64,000 nucleotides of DNA from Petunia secreta (lineage: Eukaryota > Streptophyta > Magnoliopsida > Solanales > Solanaceae), in the NCBI GenBank assembly GCA_029990175.1, contig JARKIP010000053.1, forward strand, positions 17,130,001-17,194,000, read 5' to 3'. The notes beneath the pieces are model-generated. The model saw only the letters and a list, made by a program, of their open reading frames with translations, had not been told where the DNA came from and did no database searches. Position numbers and translations under genes: made by a program. Position 1 is the stretch's first letter; each line of letters begins with the position of its first letter. This document shows positions 45,806 to 55,704 of this stretch, piece by piece.

Positions 45806-45879
45806 TTAAATTAATTTCAAATTTAACCTTAACAATTATTTATTTTAAGAAAATTTCGGGATAAAATTGGGTGTAAACA
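41751..45879 (-). mobile_element. Long LTR, probably solo, Tat/Ogre-like (copy 2, inverted)
   Basis: On the minus strand it begins TGTTTACACCCAATTTTATC (45879) and ends GGGGTTCAACA (41751). It aligns throughout with 232-4712, including the conserved 3' block (TGGCGACTCCAAAGAAAACC) and the run of TTAT/TAAT words (here 42060-42450). Length is 4129 bp against 4481 for copy 1. No gag, pol, PBS or PPT adjoins it. A direct AGGTG lies at 41748-41752 and 45879-45883, offset by two bases from the TG/CA border, so the TSD is uncertain. Confidence 0.72.
45771..45804. repeat. (TTA)n microsatellite
   Basis: About eleven uninterrupted TTA/ATT triplets lie within the long LTR near its minus-strand 5' end. 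Copy 1 has no expansion at the matching place. Confidence 0.9.
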
Positions 45880-45969
45880 GGTGAGGTATGGAGATAGGGT
45901 GGGTGGGGGTTGGATTTTGGGTGAGGAAATGTGGAGAATGGGTGTGGGGGTAGGAGTTGGGATAGTGGT
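45880..45969. repeat. G-rich array (right part)
   Basis: Continuation of the GGTGGG-type array seen at 41391-41750 on the other side of the inserted LTR. Confidence 0.65.
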
Positions 45970-46193
45970 CAGGGACGGAGCCAGGATTTTATACAAGGGT
46001 ATCAAAATATCACACTTAAGATTTAATTATGAGATCTAAAGCTATTTTGAGCCATTAAGCACTTTACTAGACTTTTTTATTATTTTAAGAGGGTTCAATA
46101 GCTTGTATATATATCAAAAATATCAAATTTTATTTTATATACAGTGTAAATTTTCAACCAAGGGGGCCTTTTTTGAAGGTGGCTCCACCCCTG
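45970..46193. mobile_element. hAT-type MITE
   Basis: Ends CAGGGACGGAGCCAGG and, inverted, CAGGGGTGGAGCCACC are 224 bp apart and match the plant hAT CAGGGGCGGAGCCA terminus. Eight-base flanks ATAGTGGT and GTAGTAGT match at six positions, consistent with an aged 8-bp TSD. Confidence 0.75.
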
Positions 46194-47439
46194 GTAGTAG
46201 TGGTAAGAAGGTAGGGAGGTGCGGTGGTGATGATGCCTCAAAATAAGGAGGAGAATGGGTATATAATGTAATATAAGTTGGGTGCATGAGTAATGAATAA
46301 AAGTGAAAGTTTGTGGGTAAAGAAATGTTATTTTTTCCCTTGTGTGTCCATGGGTAGCCCATGTAAAAAATCCTTATTAATGGGACAATATTCAACCCGT
46401 GAAGAACACTAATTTTGGTCAAATCAGTTCTCAGTTTACAGCCTTAACCCCAACTTCCGTCTTCACTAAAAGCCGACATATAAAAATATTTTCGATTCTT
46501 TTTTTATCCTCCAAGCAACTTGAACTCATAGCTGTAAATTAATACCGTGAGTATTCCTCTACAACTTGAATTTGAACTCTTTTTAATTGCATCTTTGTCA
46601 CCCTCTATGGGTTTCTGTGAAAGATTATGTAGTTATGGCTTTGAATCTCGCAAGTCAGCATTGTTAGAAACCTCCTTTTCCTCCGATTCAATAGTAAATG
46701 CCCCTAAGTATATTTGAATTTCTTAGAAACAGCTCAGTAAAATCGAGTGTTATAAGTTTAAGAAAATAATAGAAGGGAAAAAAAAAGTATCAATGTCATT
46801 GTTGTTCCACACTTGTATGTTAGCTGCAACCATAAATTTAGATATATGGCTGTTCCAATGTCCTATCCTTGATCAAGTGTTGCGTTCTTCATTCTTCATA
46901 TTATAGGCCTTGACAAACTATTTGAAGGATGGTAGAGGACTGCGTTGGGGTTCCTATGTCAAAGCCTTCAAATTTAGAGCATGCATCTTAATTTTATAAA
47001 TTCATTTTGAGTACTTTTTCATGCATAGTAACAAAATATGATGTTGTGGGAGTTTATAAAGGCTGGACGGTTAGTTAATTTTGCTAATGGATCTTGAATT
47101 AAACTTGGTTTAACGACATTCTTGTACGAGATCGAAATCCTATCCTACTAGATAAATTCATAATTGAGTAGCCTTTGGCTAGGACCTAACTCCACTTCAA
47201 AAGTTACATTAAGGAAAAGAGAATTATTTAAGCCTTATAAAAGGCTTTCTTTCCCTTGCCACTTCCAATGTGGGAAAAGCCAGGATTGAAAAATTTACCA
47301 AAAATATGACACTATAGGTCACCTCCATAAGAGTGGTTTAGCACGAACGACCTCCATTAAATGAATAATTGTTGGATAAAATTACCCCTATGAAACTTTT
47401 AAAAAGATAGGAAGTATCACTTCCCTCCATTTCTCCCTT
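46194..47439. other. Intergenic, no feature recognised
   Basis: No gene or element identified. Composition is ordinary AT-rich intergenic DNA. Confidence 0.4.
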
Positions 47440-48420
47440 CCCCAACAGATTTCAGCAAATTCAAACCCTATAATCTCCAAATTTCATAGAGAATAATGAT
47501 TTGAAGGTACATTTCTTCAAAATGATATATGATTATATGTAGATTTTGCATTAAATTAGGTATAATTACGTTAAAATTCGTATAATTTAATTCAAAATTT
47601 ACATAATTCCATATTAGGTAAACCTAGCTGTGAATTTTATTGATATTGCTTCAAAAGTAAGGCTGCATAGCCAACAATTGATACTTGATTATCAAGTAGT
47701 GAAAATAGGCAATCCGGTAAAAGGAATTTATTTATTTTTACTATATTCGATATGTATTTGTTGTAGATTAGTGATAAAATTACGAGTACTGTTGTCTGAT
47801 CGCAAAGGAAATAGTTTGTTTTGCATTGACTTGGAATAACTTATAGAGAATCTTTGTAAATCATGACTAATGGGAAGCACTTTTAAGCTATGGTGTAAGA
47901 AAAATATTTGCCCTGCATTCACTTGCTATAACTTGTAAAGTCCCTACAAGTGATGCCCACAGGGCATCACTTGAAGGTCTGGTATAAGAACAATTTGAAC
48001 GAAAACTTTATATGTTGTGCCTAATAGGTAACATTTTAATCTTTAGAAGTTATGCCTTGTGGGAAAAACTTGAAGGTCTTGTTCAATAACAACTTATAGA
48101 GAAACTCTACATGTTATGCCCACTAGGCAACACTTTAAGCTATGGTGCAAAGTCTGCATTCACTTGGTATAACTTGTAGAGAATTTTCCTACAAGTTGTC
48201 TCTGAAGGACAACACATTAAGATCTAATGTAGATAACTATCTACAACTTATTGCCATTTGACCTCCACCATATGGCCAACACTTAATAAGAGAATATTGA
48301 TGTTTGCTTCTATCTTGTTGATCTAATCATGATCTGAACTGGATTTCCATTTTTTTGTGCAACACTTGGTATGGCGACAAATTGCATCTACATTGCTTAC
48401 AATAGAATATGAAGCGCAAA
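47440..48420 (+). repeat. Dispersed repeat with serial hairpins (copy B)
   Basis: It aligns with the reverse complement of 5990-6965. Hairpin units here include AAGTGATGCCCACAGGGCATCACTT (near 47950-47975), GTTGTGCCTAATAGGTAACA and TTATGCCCACTAGGCAACACTTTAA. CTACAAGTTGT words punctuate the units. Divergence from copy A is considerable. Confidence 0.5.
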
Positions 48421-49291
48421 CAACAAGTATTTAAATCATGACTAGAAACTAATCCTCGTGACAGATGGTGTTACCTTCCACGTGCTTCAAAGAAATTTTT
48501 AACGCTCTCAACTGAAAAAAGTTGAAAGAGTCCACTAATTGGTCGCAATGGTTCACAAGAAGTGCTTGGATACAAACTTATCCCGGAGAAATCCTACCAG
48601 TATGCAGTGCAAGCTCGTGGGATACTCCACAATGTATAAAGGAATTCACCACAAACTCACGGATACAAAAATTTGGCTCGGGAGGAGACAAACAAAAAGA
48701 TATGCTTCAAGAGAAAATATTTCAAGAGTAAGATCAGATATTCGCGATACAAAAGATTAGAACACAATCTAACAAGTTGTCTCTACACTCTAGTCTTCAA
48801 CCACATGCAAGAAAATACAAAACCACAGATGTGGCATAACTCACATTACATTTTAAATTTGAAGTTGCTTTAAATTTGTTAACGATACTTTTTCTTTTGC
48901 GATAATCATCAACTATTTTTCCTTTCATTGTCGTTGTGTAAATAGATTCAATTCACAATTTAACTTTGACCCCTACTTTGTCTTGAAACCTTGATGAATA
49001 AGCATCGATTTTCCCAAAACCCCTTCACCCCCACTGCATATAAAAAAGCCTTAAGTATTGGAAAATAGGAAACACTTATCTCAACCCCTTCAACACCTTC
49101 TCCCAAGCTAATTGCCCCGAACTGTTGCTCCGACAGCACTTTTAGTTCACACCTTCACACCTGTCTCCAAATAATTGAACTCCTATAGGGACAACACTTT
49201 TCCTGGTGTGCATGTGATGGCTGAAAAAAAGTGTAACTGCCTCTTACTAGCTTGTAACCGTTTGGTCTGTTCCAAAACAATGGTGACTTTT
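48421..49291. other. Intergenic, no feature recognised
   Basis: Short overlapping open frames near 48522-48873 show no recognisable protein. The last five bases before the gypsy-2 LTR are CTTTT, the left TSD copy. Confidence 0.4.
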
Positions 49292-50048
49292 TGATATGAA
49301 AATTAAAGACACAAATTAAAAGAACAAGAATAAAAGAAAGTCTCAACTTGATTAGAGAAGAATTAAAGAAGTATATTAGGAAAATTAGCCTAATTACCCC
49401 CTTAATGACCTAAACAAGAGAACCAATTCTATTTGATCCTCAATTAGCTAAGACTAATTGCAAATCAAGGATTAATAGTGTGCTAAAGCAAACAAGCTTA
49501 GCCAAATTCCTCACTTTGTCAAATGTCATCAAAAACTAACTACACTAATGACCAAAATAGTTTATATAGTGTGGCACATTTGCCTTAATTACTCTTAACA
49601 ATGACCCTTCAAGTCATTAGCTACTGTTGGGCTTTCTGACCCTCGTCTCTGCGCAATCACGCAGTAACGGCCGCTATCGCGTTGAGCAATAAATCATAGC
49701 CTCACGATCGCGGCTATGGTCACGCGATCGTGCAGGCGAAGGATTTCAACCAGCCTCTTGCGCAATCGCGTCTGTGGACGCGCGATCGCGCTTCATTGCC
49801 TTTTCATCTTCTGCGAATGCGTCTGGCTGCCCGCGATCGCGTAGGTCTTCTTTCTGGCCCTAATCGCGTCTGTGCACTCGTGATCGCGATGAGTATTTTC
49901 AATTCCAGAGGCAGTGAGCATGCAGAATTGCCCTGAAACCTCCAACACTTGCTCAATCAGCTCCAGTTGTGCGAACATAGCCTGTCGCTGTTGCAACTCC
50001 CGTGCTTGGATCCTTGTGAATGGTTTGGCCAAGCATCGGGTTGCATCA
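49292..50048 (-). repeat. gypsy-2 3' LTR
   Basis: 757 bp. Borders are set by the PPT at 50049 and by the CTTTT TSD. It contains the CGCGATCGCG palindrome cluster (about 49640-49890) in a more decayed state than the 5' copy, and an open frame continuing pol to about 49793. Confidence 0.92.
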
Positions 50049-50061
50049 TTCTCCCCGTCTT
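50049..50061 (-). other. Polypurine tract of gypsy-2
   Basis: On the minus strand AAGACGGGGAGAA immediately precedes TGATGCAACC. It occupies the same place as AAGAAGGGGAGGA in gypsy-1 and the nested element. Confidence 0.8.
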
Positions 50062-50351
50062 GAGAAGAATCCGTCCACGGATTCACTTGATCTTTGACTT
50101 CGAAGAGAGACAAGTCACACAAGTTGAACGTGTTGTGCACTTGGGAATTGCTTGGCAAGTCCACCTTGTACCCGTTGTCATTGAGGCGTTCAAGGACTTG
50201 GAAGGGGCCATCGCCTCTAGACATAAATTTGCTCGTCCTCTTGTTTGGGAACCTATCCTTCCGAAAATGAACCCACACCCAATCACCGGGCTCGAAGATA
50301 ACCTTATTCCTTCCTTTGTTCACTCTTTTGACAACTTCTTGGTTTTTCTTC

Positions 50352-51170
50352 TGATGCAATACGAACCAGGCTCACCTGTTCGATTCATCAAGCAAGTCCA
50401 CCGAGGAGTCACATGGCGCCCACGATCAAAGTGTGGCCGGAATGGAAGATGCCGAAGAATGCCTCGACGAGCAACAACTTTGGAAATCCACCGAGCAGAC
50501 AACAAGTGACCGGTGCTGACACTGATTTCGGGGAGCTGTGAGATCGAGCACAACTAACGATCAAGTTTGAGCCCGAAGCTGAAAGCAACCGAATCGAGGA
50601 AGAGCGACGCCGAACAGAGAATCGATCAAAGGGCTACAAGTGTGCCCGAGGCAAGAGCGTTCGATTCCAAACGTGACCGAGGCAAACAAGCGTTCGAAGA
50701 CAAGGTGTTCGAACCAAGCTGCCGAACACTCCAGCCCTGTGTGGCTTAATCTCATTGGTCACCTGTGACCATTTACTACTTTGCCCTTTTAATGTTGTCT
50801 ATATAAACTCCTAGCATAGCTCATTAGAGACAGTTTTTTAGTTGATATTGAATTGAGAGAATAGAGATAGAATTGGCAGAGCCATTCTTGTTTGAAGCCC
50901 GAGGCTTCGTGTATGCCTTCTATGGGTTGGAACCGAAATGGATTTCATCACTAGTATGAATCCTTGTTAGGTTCAAGTTTCCTCTCTCCCTTGGATAATC
51001 AATCATGATTTGATTCGGATTATCCATTCTTTCTTCTATTTTTGTTCTCCCCCTTCCCCGTTTTCTTGTTATCTTTGTTTCTTACTGCTTCCGCATCTTT
51101 ACTTCATCGTTTCCGCGTCTGTTTGTCGTCTCCGATTGCAAAGTGTAAACCCACGGGTTTGCTTGCATCA
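50352..51170 (+). repeat. Nested element 5' LTR
   Basis: 819 bp, TGATGCAATACG to GCTTGCATCA. A TATATAAA box is at 50800-50807. Small open frames on both strands recur identically in the 3' LTR and are not genes. Confidence 0.95.
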
Positions 51171-51173
51171 GTT

Positions 51174-51185
51174 TGGTATCAGAGC
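51174..51185 (+). other. Nested element PBS, initiator tRNA-Met
   Basis: TGGTATCAGAGC lies three bases after the LTR, with AAGGCTTGGATTTC following, close to the gypsy-1 arrangement at 8632. Confidence 0.9.
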
Positions 51186-52367
51186 AAGGCTTGGATTTCA
51201 TTCCTACGAATCCACGTTCCTTGTTCAATCTATCCTTACTTTCTGTTGGTGTTCTTATTTTACAAAAAAAAAAAAAAGAGTAAAAAGAAGAAAATTCAAA
51301 AATTTGTGTTGACTGTTGATTGTTGGATTAAACAATCACATATTCGGAGTCACCACTGTCTAAGGAATCGATTGAGTACCCGACGTACAACATTCGTAAC
51401 TAGGGTTTTTCCATCAATTTTGGACTGTGTTCTTGACTGTGGTGTTGTTGAAAATCGAACCCCAGTTGTGTTTTGGTGTTTATCGTTGAAAACTGGTGGT
51501 TGTTGAGGTATTTGGGTCGATTTTGTGCTTAAAATCGAAGTTCCACTGCTTGTAGACACTGTCCGTACGCCGGAAGCTTGTTGACATTGTTGACAGTGTA
51601 CGGGCGACGTGAGCTGTGTTCCTAGCTCCGCTTGGAACTAGAGTGATCTCCGACGTTGTAAAATCGGAGACGACCCAAATCTTGAGCTTAATCTGTTGTT
51701 AGTGGACTGTGAACGAATCTTGATATTGTCCGTACACCGGAGTAAAGATTCACTGTTCCTTGAAGAAGAAAGGGGTAAACTGTCAAATCTAAAACCCCAG
51801 GTGAAAAGTTGTCGGCTAGAAAAGGGAAAGCGGATAAGGTTAAAACCTATCTGAACCGAGGAGGAAACACTTGTACCGAGGTCACGTGTTCGGAAAATTC
51901 CGAAGCGGAACCGAGGAGGAGGTAGATTCTCTTAGGATTTCACTTTTCTTGTGTCTGAATATTCTCGATAGTGGATCTCTGGAGTAATCCTTTCTACTCG
52001 AGGTCGTACTATCGAATCTGAGCTTATAAGAACTCGTGCGTGGGGTGACCGAAGTCCAATTTCGTAAAAATTTCTTTGACTTCCCGTGCGCAGTTAAAAT
52101 AGCTATCGTTCCGTCGAGTCATATAAACTCCTTCCGAACCTAAGCTTGGAAAGTACTAGTTGTGACTTATCACTTCGGTTTCCTAACAAGAAGGCAAGGC
52201 CAACTTGAGTGGAAAAAGGCTGAGTGGTGAGAACAATAGAGTGAGGTCACAAAAGCCAACGACCTTGAGTGTAAACACGAGTGAAAAGAAAATTGAGCGA
52301 ACATTACTCGAGTGATACACGTGAGGGAGTGAATTTGTGAGGTTCTTTACTCTTATTTGTTTCAGCT
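51186..52367 (+). other. Nested element leader
   Basis: About 1.2 kb without coding content. GTCCGTACGCCGGA near 51562 and GTCCGTACACCGGA near 51728 repeat a GC-rich word. The leader ends TTATTTGTTTCAGCTATG, so a 3' splice site could lie just before the start codon. Confidence 0.55.
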
Positions 52368-54803
52368 ATGTCTTCGGATGATGGTAGCTACGGAGGGTAT
52401 GATTCGTGTGGAGATGATGGAGACTATGGTTCCTACGGAGGTGATGATTGTTATAATGACACCGGGGACTATGGCTCTTACGAGGACGAAGCAGGTCACT
52501 ATGGTGAATGCGAAGACGAAGAAGACTACGAAGCCTGTGAAGATGAACGAGAAGAATCTTTTGCTTCGGGTCAAGAATACGAAGGTAGTGACGCTTCGAG
52601 GTACGATGAATCTACTTACTCTCATTGTGATGACCTTGAATATGATGAATGTGACATCGAGGAAGTCGGTGACGGAGTTGACCGAGCAAACTATTTGATG
52701 TCTTCTTCCGTCGGTGTCTCGTGTGGAGCACAAGGGAGTAGTAGAACCCCTTCCATCGGGTTGGGAGGTGGTGGAGGTTGTTCCATGGGAGGAGGAAGAT
52801 TTGCAACTTATAGTCGTGGCACACGATTCAATGCTTCCAAGTCCTATGGAAAGGGTGGCTCGAGGAGCGCTGGTGGTTATGGACCCGAGGAGGGTAGGGG
52901 AGGTTTCTACCGAACGCCTCCTTCGAGAAGAGGTTCTTACGGGTTCCTTGCTAAAACTCCTTCCACGACTTTCAACAAAACTACTAAAGTTGGAAGAGTG
53001 AAAGGAAGTGGGAGTTACTCTAGTGGTGCTACCACTAATGGAGGAAATTCTGTACTTGGAAAGGTGCCAACAAAGAGTCCTACGAGCGCAAGAAGTGGTG
53101 GGAAAATTGCAAGAAAAGAGTCGACCGAAGTTAACAAGGTTATCACAACGGCCGATCTCAAGACTGAACTATTGGGGATCATAGCCGAACTGCAAGGTGT
53201 GGATGTGAGACTTGTTAACCTTGATCCTGCCGGGATCCCAAGGACACCAGCTTCGGAGCCATGCTCGGCAACGAAGAATGAGACCTCGATTGATGAGTCT
53301 TCGAGTACTAGACTTCGGGTCGATGTTAAAAGTCCACCTACTCCAGCTATGGGTATTCTTGGGCCTCGACCCAACTCACCCGAATATGAGAGACAAAAGA
53401 TCGAGAGGAGTAAGGGAGTGACCGGTGACAACTCTCGAGAGGAAAAAAGAGAGGTTGTGTCGAGTGATGTGAGTGAGTTGTCACCACCCAAACCCACACC
53501 AGACCTTGAAAAGAAAATGAGGGAAAAGAAAGAGGGAAAAAGAATCATTGAGAGTGAGGACACCCCTTATTCTAACCTTAACCCTTTATCCTTTTCTTCT
53601 ACTTGTTCGAAATCTTGTGCAGGAACTCTTGGAGGCAAAGCGAAGGAGCCTCAACTCTGTGCCGAAGTAGATAGACAAGGTGAAGAAGATCTTTCATGTG
53701 AGCTCCACGGAGAAGAAACTACTTGTGAGACCTTGAGGACAGTAAAAGAAACCAAAGGCCATCCCGAGGTGAGTGTTCGAATTCCTTCCGGTGAGCATGA
53801 TAGTTCCTTGTCTTGTGAAATTGCTAAGGAAACCTCTATGCTAGTTAATGAATTGTATGATTACGATGTGTTTGCAACTAGTGTAGAGTCGAATGGTCAA
53901 CTTGTGAGTGAATGTAAACCACTAGTTGAGAGAATTGATATGCCACATCATGATGTGAGCTCGATCTTCATCGAATCTCTCTTTAGTGATGAAGTTGTAG
54001 TTGACCTTACTTGTGACCCTTGTTATGACACACCACCAATCTTTAATAGAAGGGAAAATGAGTTGTTTGATCATACCCTTGCTGAAATTATTGCCTATGG
54101 TGGATCTCTGTGTTATGGTGAGGATGATGATACCCTTGAGGAGTCCTTAGTGGATGAGTTGGATCGAATCATATTCGATGACTCCTCAAGTGTGGTCGAT
54201 GACCTGGGCTCGGATGCACCTTTGATGGGCAGTGAACTTATTTTCACTAACCCTCTGTTCGAAGGAGATGGTGATGAGCATCCGACTCGAGGAGAACCAC
54301 CTCGGTTTGAAAGGCTTAACCCCGTAGATAATCCATTATTTGAGACCTTCTTCGGAAGTTTGTCTAAAGAGAAGGGTTGTCTTGGAGTTCATTGGGGAGG
54401 TGAAAAGCTCTCTCTTGGTGTGAATAAGATTGCTTTTAAGAAGGGGAGTGGAGTATTCGATGTTAGTTGTCGAGTCAATCATTTTACTTACTCCATTCCA
54501 CATGTTGATCACACCTCGAGTATAGTGCATACCGAAGTCTATAAGCCCCATGGTGATAAAAGTGAATTTAGGGCTCGGTATGATGACTACGAGTTTAGAG
54601 GTGATAGGGCCTTTGATCGTCACATCTTTCATATAAAGTGTCCTATTGATCTCTTCGTGTACTCATATGTTCGGTGTAGTTCCTATTTGAGCCAAGAACT
54701 TGTTGTTTCCTTCGGAGACATAGGCTGTTTGATTTGCATTGATGCTTGGCTCTATCATAAGTGTGTGTTTTCCACACTTTTGAACACTAACCTACTCTCG
54801 TAG
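52368..54803 (+). CDS. 811-aa protein of unknown family in non-autonomous retroelement
   Basis: Uninterrupted from ATG 52368 (MSSDDGSYGGYDS) to TAG. Residues 1-115 are strongly acidic and Tyr/Gly-rich with repeated GDYGSY-like motifs. About 125-245 is Gly/Ser/Arg-rich (LGGGGGCSMGGGRF, GRGGFYRTPPSRRGSYG), basic and probably disordered. About 245-400 is polar and charged (KTPTS.., EKKMREKKEGKR). The rest is mixed with acidic stretches (CYGEDDDTLEESLVDELDRI) and a cysteine-containing, partly hydrophobic C-terminus (GDIGCLICIDAWLYHKC). No CCHC knuckle, DSG, YFDD or integrase motif is present. The R/G-rich part recalls the RGRGRG segments of the two gypsy Gags here, so an RNA-binding or particle role is possible, but this is inference. 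I recognise no family. Confidence 0.75.
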   Translation: MSSDDGSYGGYDSCGDDGDYGSYGGDDCYNDTGDYGSYEDEAGHYGECEDEEDYEACEDEREESFASGQEYEGSDASRYDESTYSHCDDLEYDECDIEEVGDGVDRANYLMSSSVGVSCGAQGSSRTPSIGLGGGGGCSMGGGRFATYSRGTRFNASKSYGKGGSRSAGGYGPEEGRGGFYRTPPSRRGSYGFLAKTPSTTFNKTTKVGRVKGSGSYSSGATTNGGNSVLGKVPTKSPTSARSGGKIARKESTEVNKVITTADLKTELLGIIAELQGVDVRLVNLDPAGIPRTPASEPCSATKNETSIDESSSTRLRVDVKSPPTPAMGILGPRPNSPEYERQKIERSKGVTGDNSREEKREVVSSDVSELSPPKPTPDLEKKMREKKEGKRIIESEDTPYSNLNPLSFSSTCSKSCAGTLGGKAKEPQLCAEVDRQGEEDLSCELHGEETTCETLRTVKETKGHPEVSVRIPSGEHDSSLSCEIAKETSMLVNELYDYDVFATSVESNGQLVSECKPLVERIDMPHHDVSSIFIESLFSDEVVVDLTCDPCYDTPPIFNRRENELFDHTLAEIIAYGGSLCYGEDDDTLEESLVDELDRIIFDDSSSVVDDLGSDAPLMGSELIFTNPLFEGDGDEHPTRGEPPRFERLNPVDNPLFETFFGSLSKEKGCLGVHWGGEKLSLGVNKIAFKKGSGVFDVSCRVNHFTYSIPHVDHTSSIVHTEVYKPHGDKSEFRARYDDYEFRGDRAFDRHIFHIKCPIDLFVYSYVRCSSYLSQELVVSFGDIGCLICIDAWLYHKCVFSTLLNTNLLS

Positions 54804-54872
54804 TAGGAAGCTTTGTTTGTCTCTGCCTTGTTTTCAGGTCTTGCCGGTTGATTTCGAGGATGAAATCTTTTC
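54804..54872 (+). other. Relict of gypsy pol 3' end
   Basis: From 54851 the bases match gypsy-1 14757 onward with three differences in 35 and, in the gypsy pol frame, read ISRMKSFQEGEDD against ISRTKSSQEGEDD. This frame is not used by the 811-codon protein, which stops at 54803. It shows descent from a gypsy-1-like parent, or retention of a needed plus-strand priming block. Confidence 0.75.
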
Positions 54873-54885
54873 AAGAAGGGGAGGA
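54873..54885 (+). other. Polypurine tract of nested element
   Basis: AAGAAGGGGAGGA, identical to that of gypsy-1 (14779-14791), directly before the 3' LTR. Confidence 0.9.
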
Positions 54886-55704
54886 TGATGCAATACGAAC
54901 CAGGCTCACCTGTTCGATTCATCAAGCAAGTCCACCGAGGAGTCACATGGCGCCCACGATCAAAGTGTGGCCGGAATGGAAGATGCCGAAGACTGCCTCG
55001 ACGAGCAACAACTTTGGAAATCCACTGAGCAGACAACAAGTGACCGGTGCTGACACTGACTTCGGGGAGCTGTGAGATCGAGCACAACTAACGATCAAGT
55101 TTGAGCCCGAAGCTGAAAGCAACCGAATCGAGGAAGAGCGACGCCGAACAGAGAATCGATCAAAGGGCTACAAGTGTGCCCGAGGCAAGAGCGTTCGATT
55201 CCAAACGTGACCGAGGCAAACAAGCGTTCGAAGACAAGGTGTTCGAACCAAGCTGCCGAACACTCCAGCCCTGCGTGGCTTAATCTCATTGGTCACCTGT
55301 GACCATTTACTACTTTGCCCTTTTAATGTTGTCTATATAAACTCCTAGCATAGCTCATTAGAGACAGCTTTTTAGTTGATATTGAATTGAGAGAATAGAG
55401 ATAGAATTGGCCGAGCCATTCTTGTTTGAAGCCCGAGGCTTCGTGTATGCCTTCTATGGCTTGGAACCGAAATGGATTTCATCACTAGTATGAATCCTTG
55501 TTAGGTTCAAGTTTCCTCTCTCCCTTGGATAATCAATCATGATTTGATTCGGATTATCCATTCTTTCTTCTATTTCTGTTCTCCCCCTTCCCCGTTTTCT
55601 TATTATCTTTGTTTCTTACTGCTTCCGCATCTTTACTTCATCGTTTCCGCGTCTGTTTGTCGTCTCCGATTGCAAAGTGTAAACCCACGGGTTTGCTTGC
55701 ATCA
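54886..55704 (+). repeat. Nested element 3' LTR
   Basis: 819 bp, about nine substitutions from the 5' copy and no indel seen. A TATATAAA box is at 55334-55341. Confidence 0.95.

Larger units (their letters stand above)
50352..55704 (+). mobile_element. Non-autonomous LTR retrotransposon nested in gypsy-2
   Basis: Two 819-bp LTRs (50352-51170, 54886-55704) with TGATGCAA/TTGCATCA ends flank a 3.7-kb interior. The TSD TCTTC is perfect (50347-50351, 55705-55709). I counted about nine substitutions between the LTRs, roughly 1%, so insertion is recent. It has a PBS and PPT but no zinc knuckle, protease, RT, RNase H or integrase. The interior carries a single long open frame (52368-54803). By structure it is a LARD-like element with a coding insert. 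Confidence 0.93.

Noticed and set aside
232..45879. One giant LTR element with LTRs at both ends
   Set aside because: The two long LTRs are in opposite orientation and the interval holds host gene and many unrelated elements.
48522..48873. Overlapping short plus-strand frames as a gene
   Set aside because: No recognisable domain, splice pattern or composition bias; frames overlap in different phases.
49949..50509. 186-codon plus-strand frame
   Set aside because: It is the antisense of the gypsy-2 Pol C-terminus running across the insertion point into the nested LTR.
50567..50755. Small open frames on both strands, repeated at 55095-55289
   Set aside because: They lie in the two LTRs of the nested element and are duplicated with them; no coding signature.
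52357..53563. Several frames overlapping the 811-codon frame
   Set aside because: They are shadows produced by the biased acidic and Gly/Ser-rich codons of the real frame.
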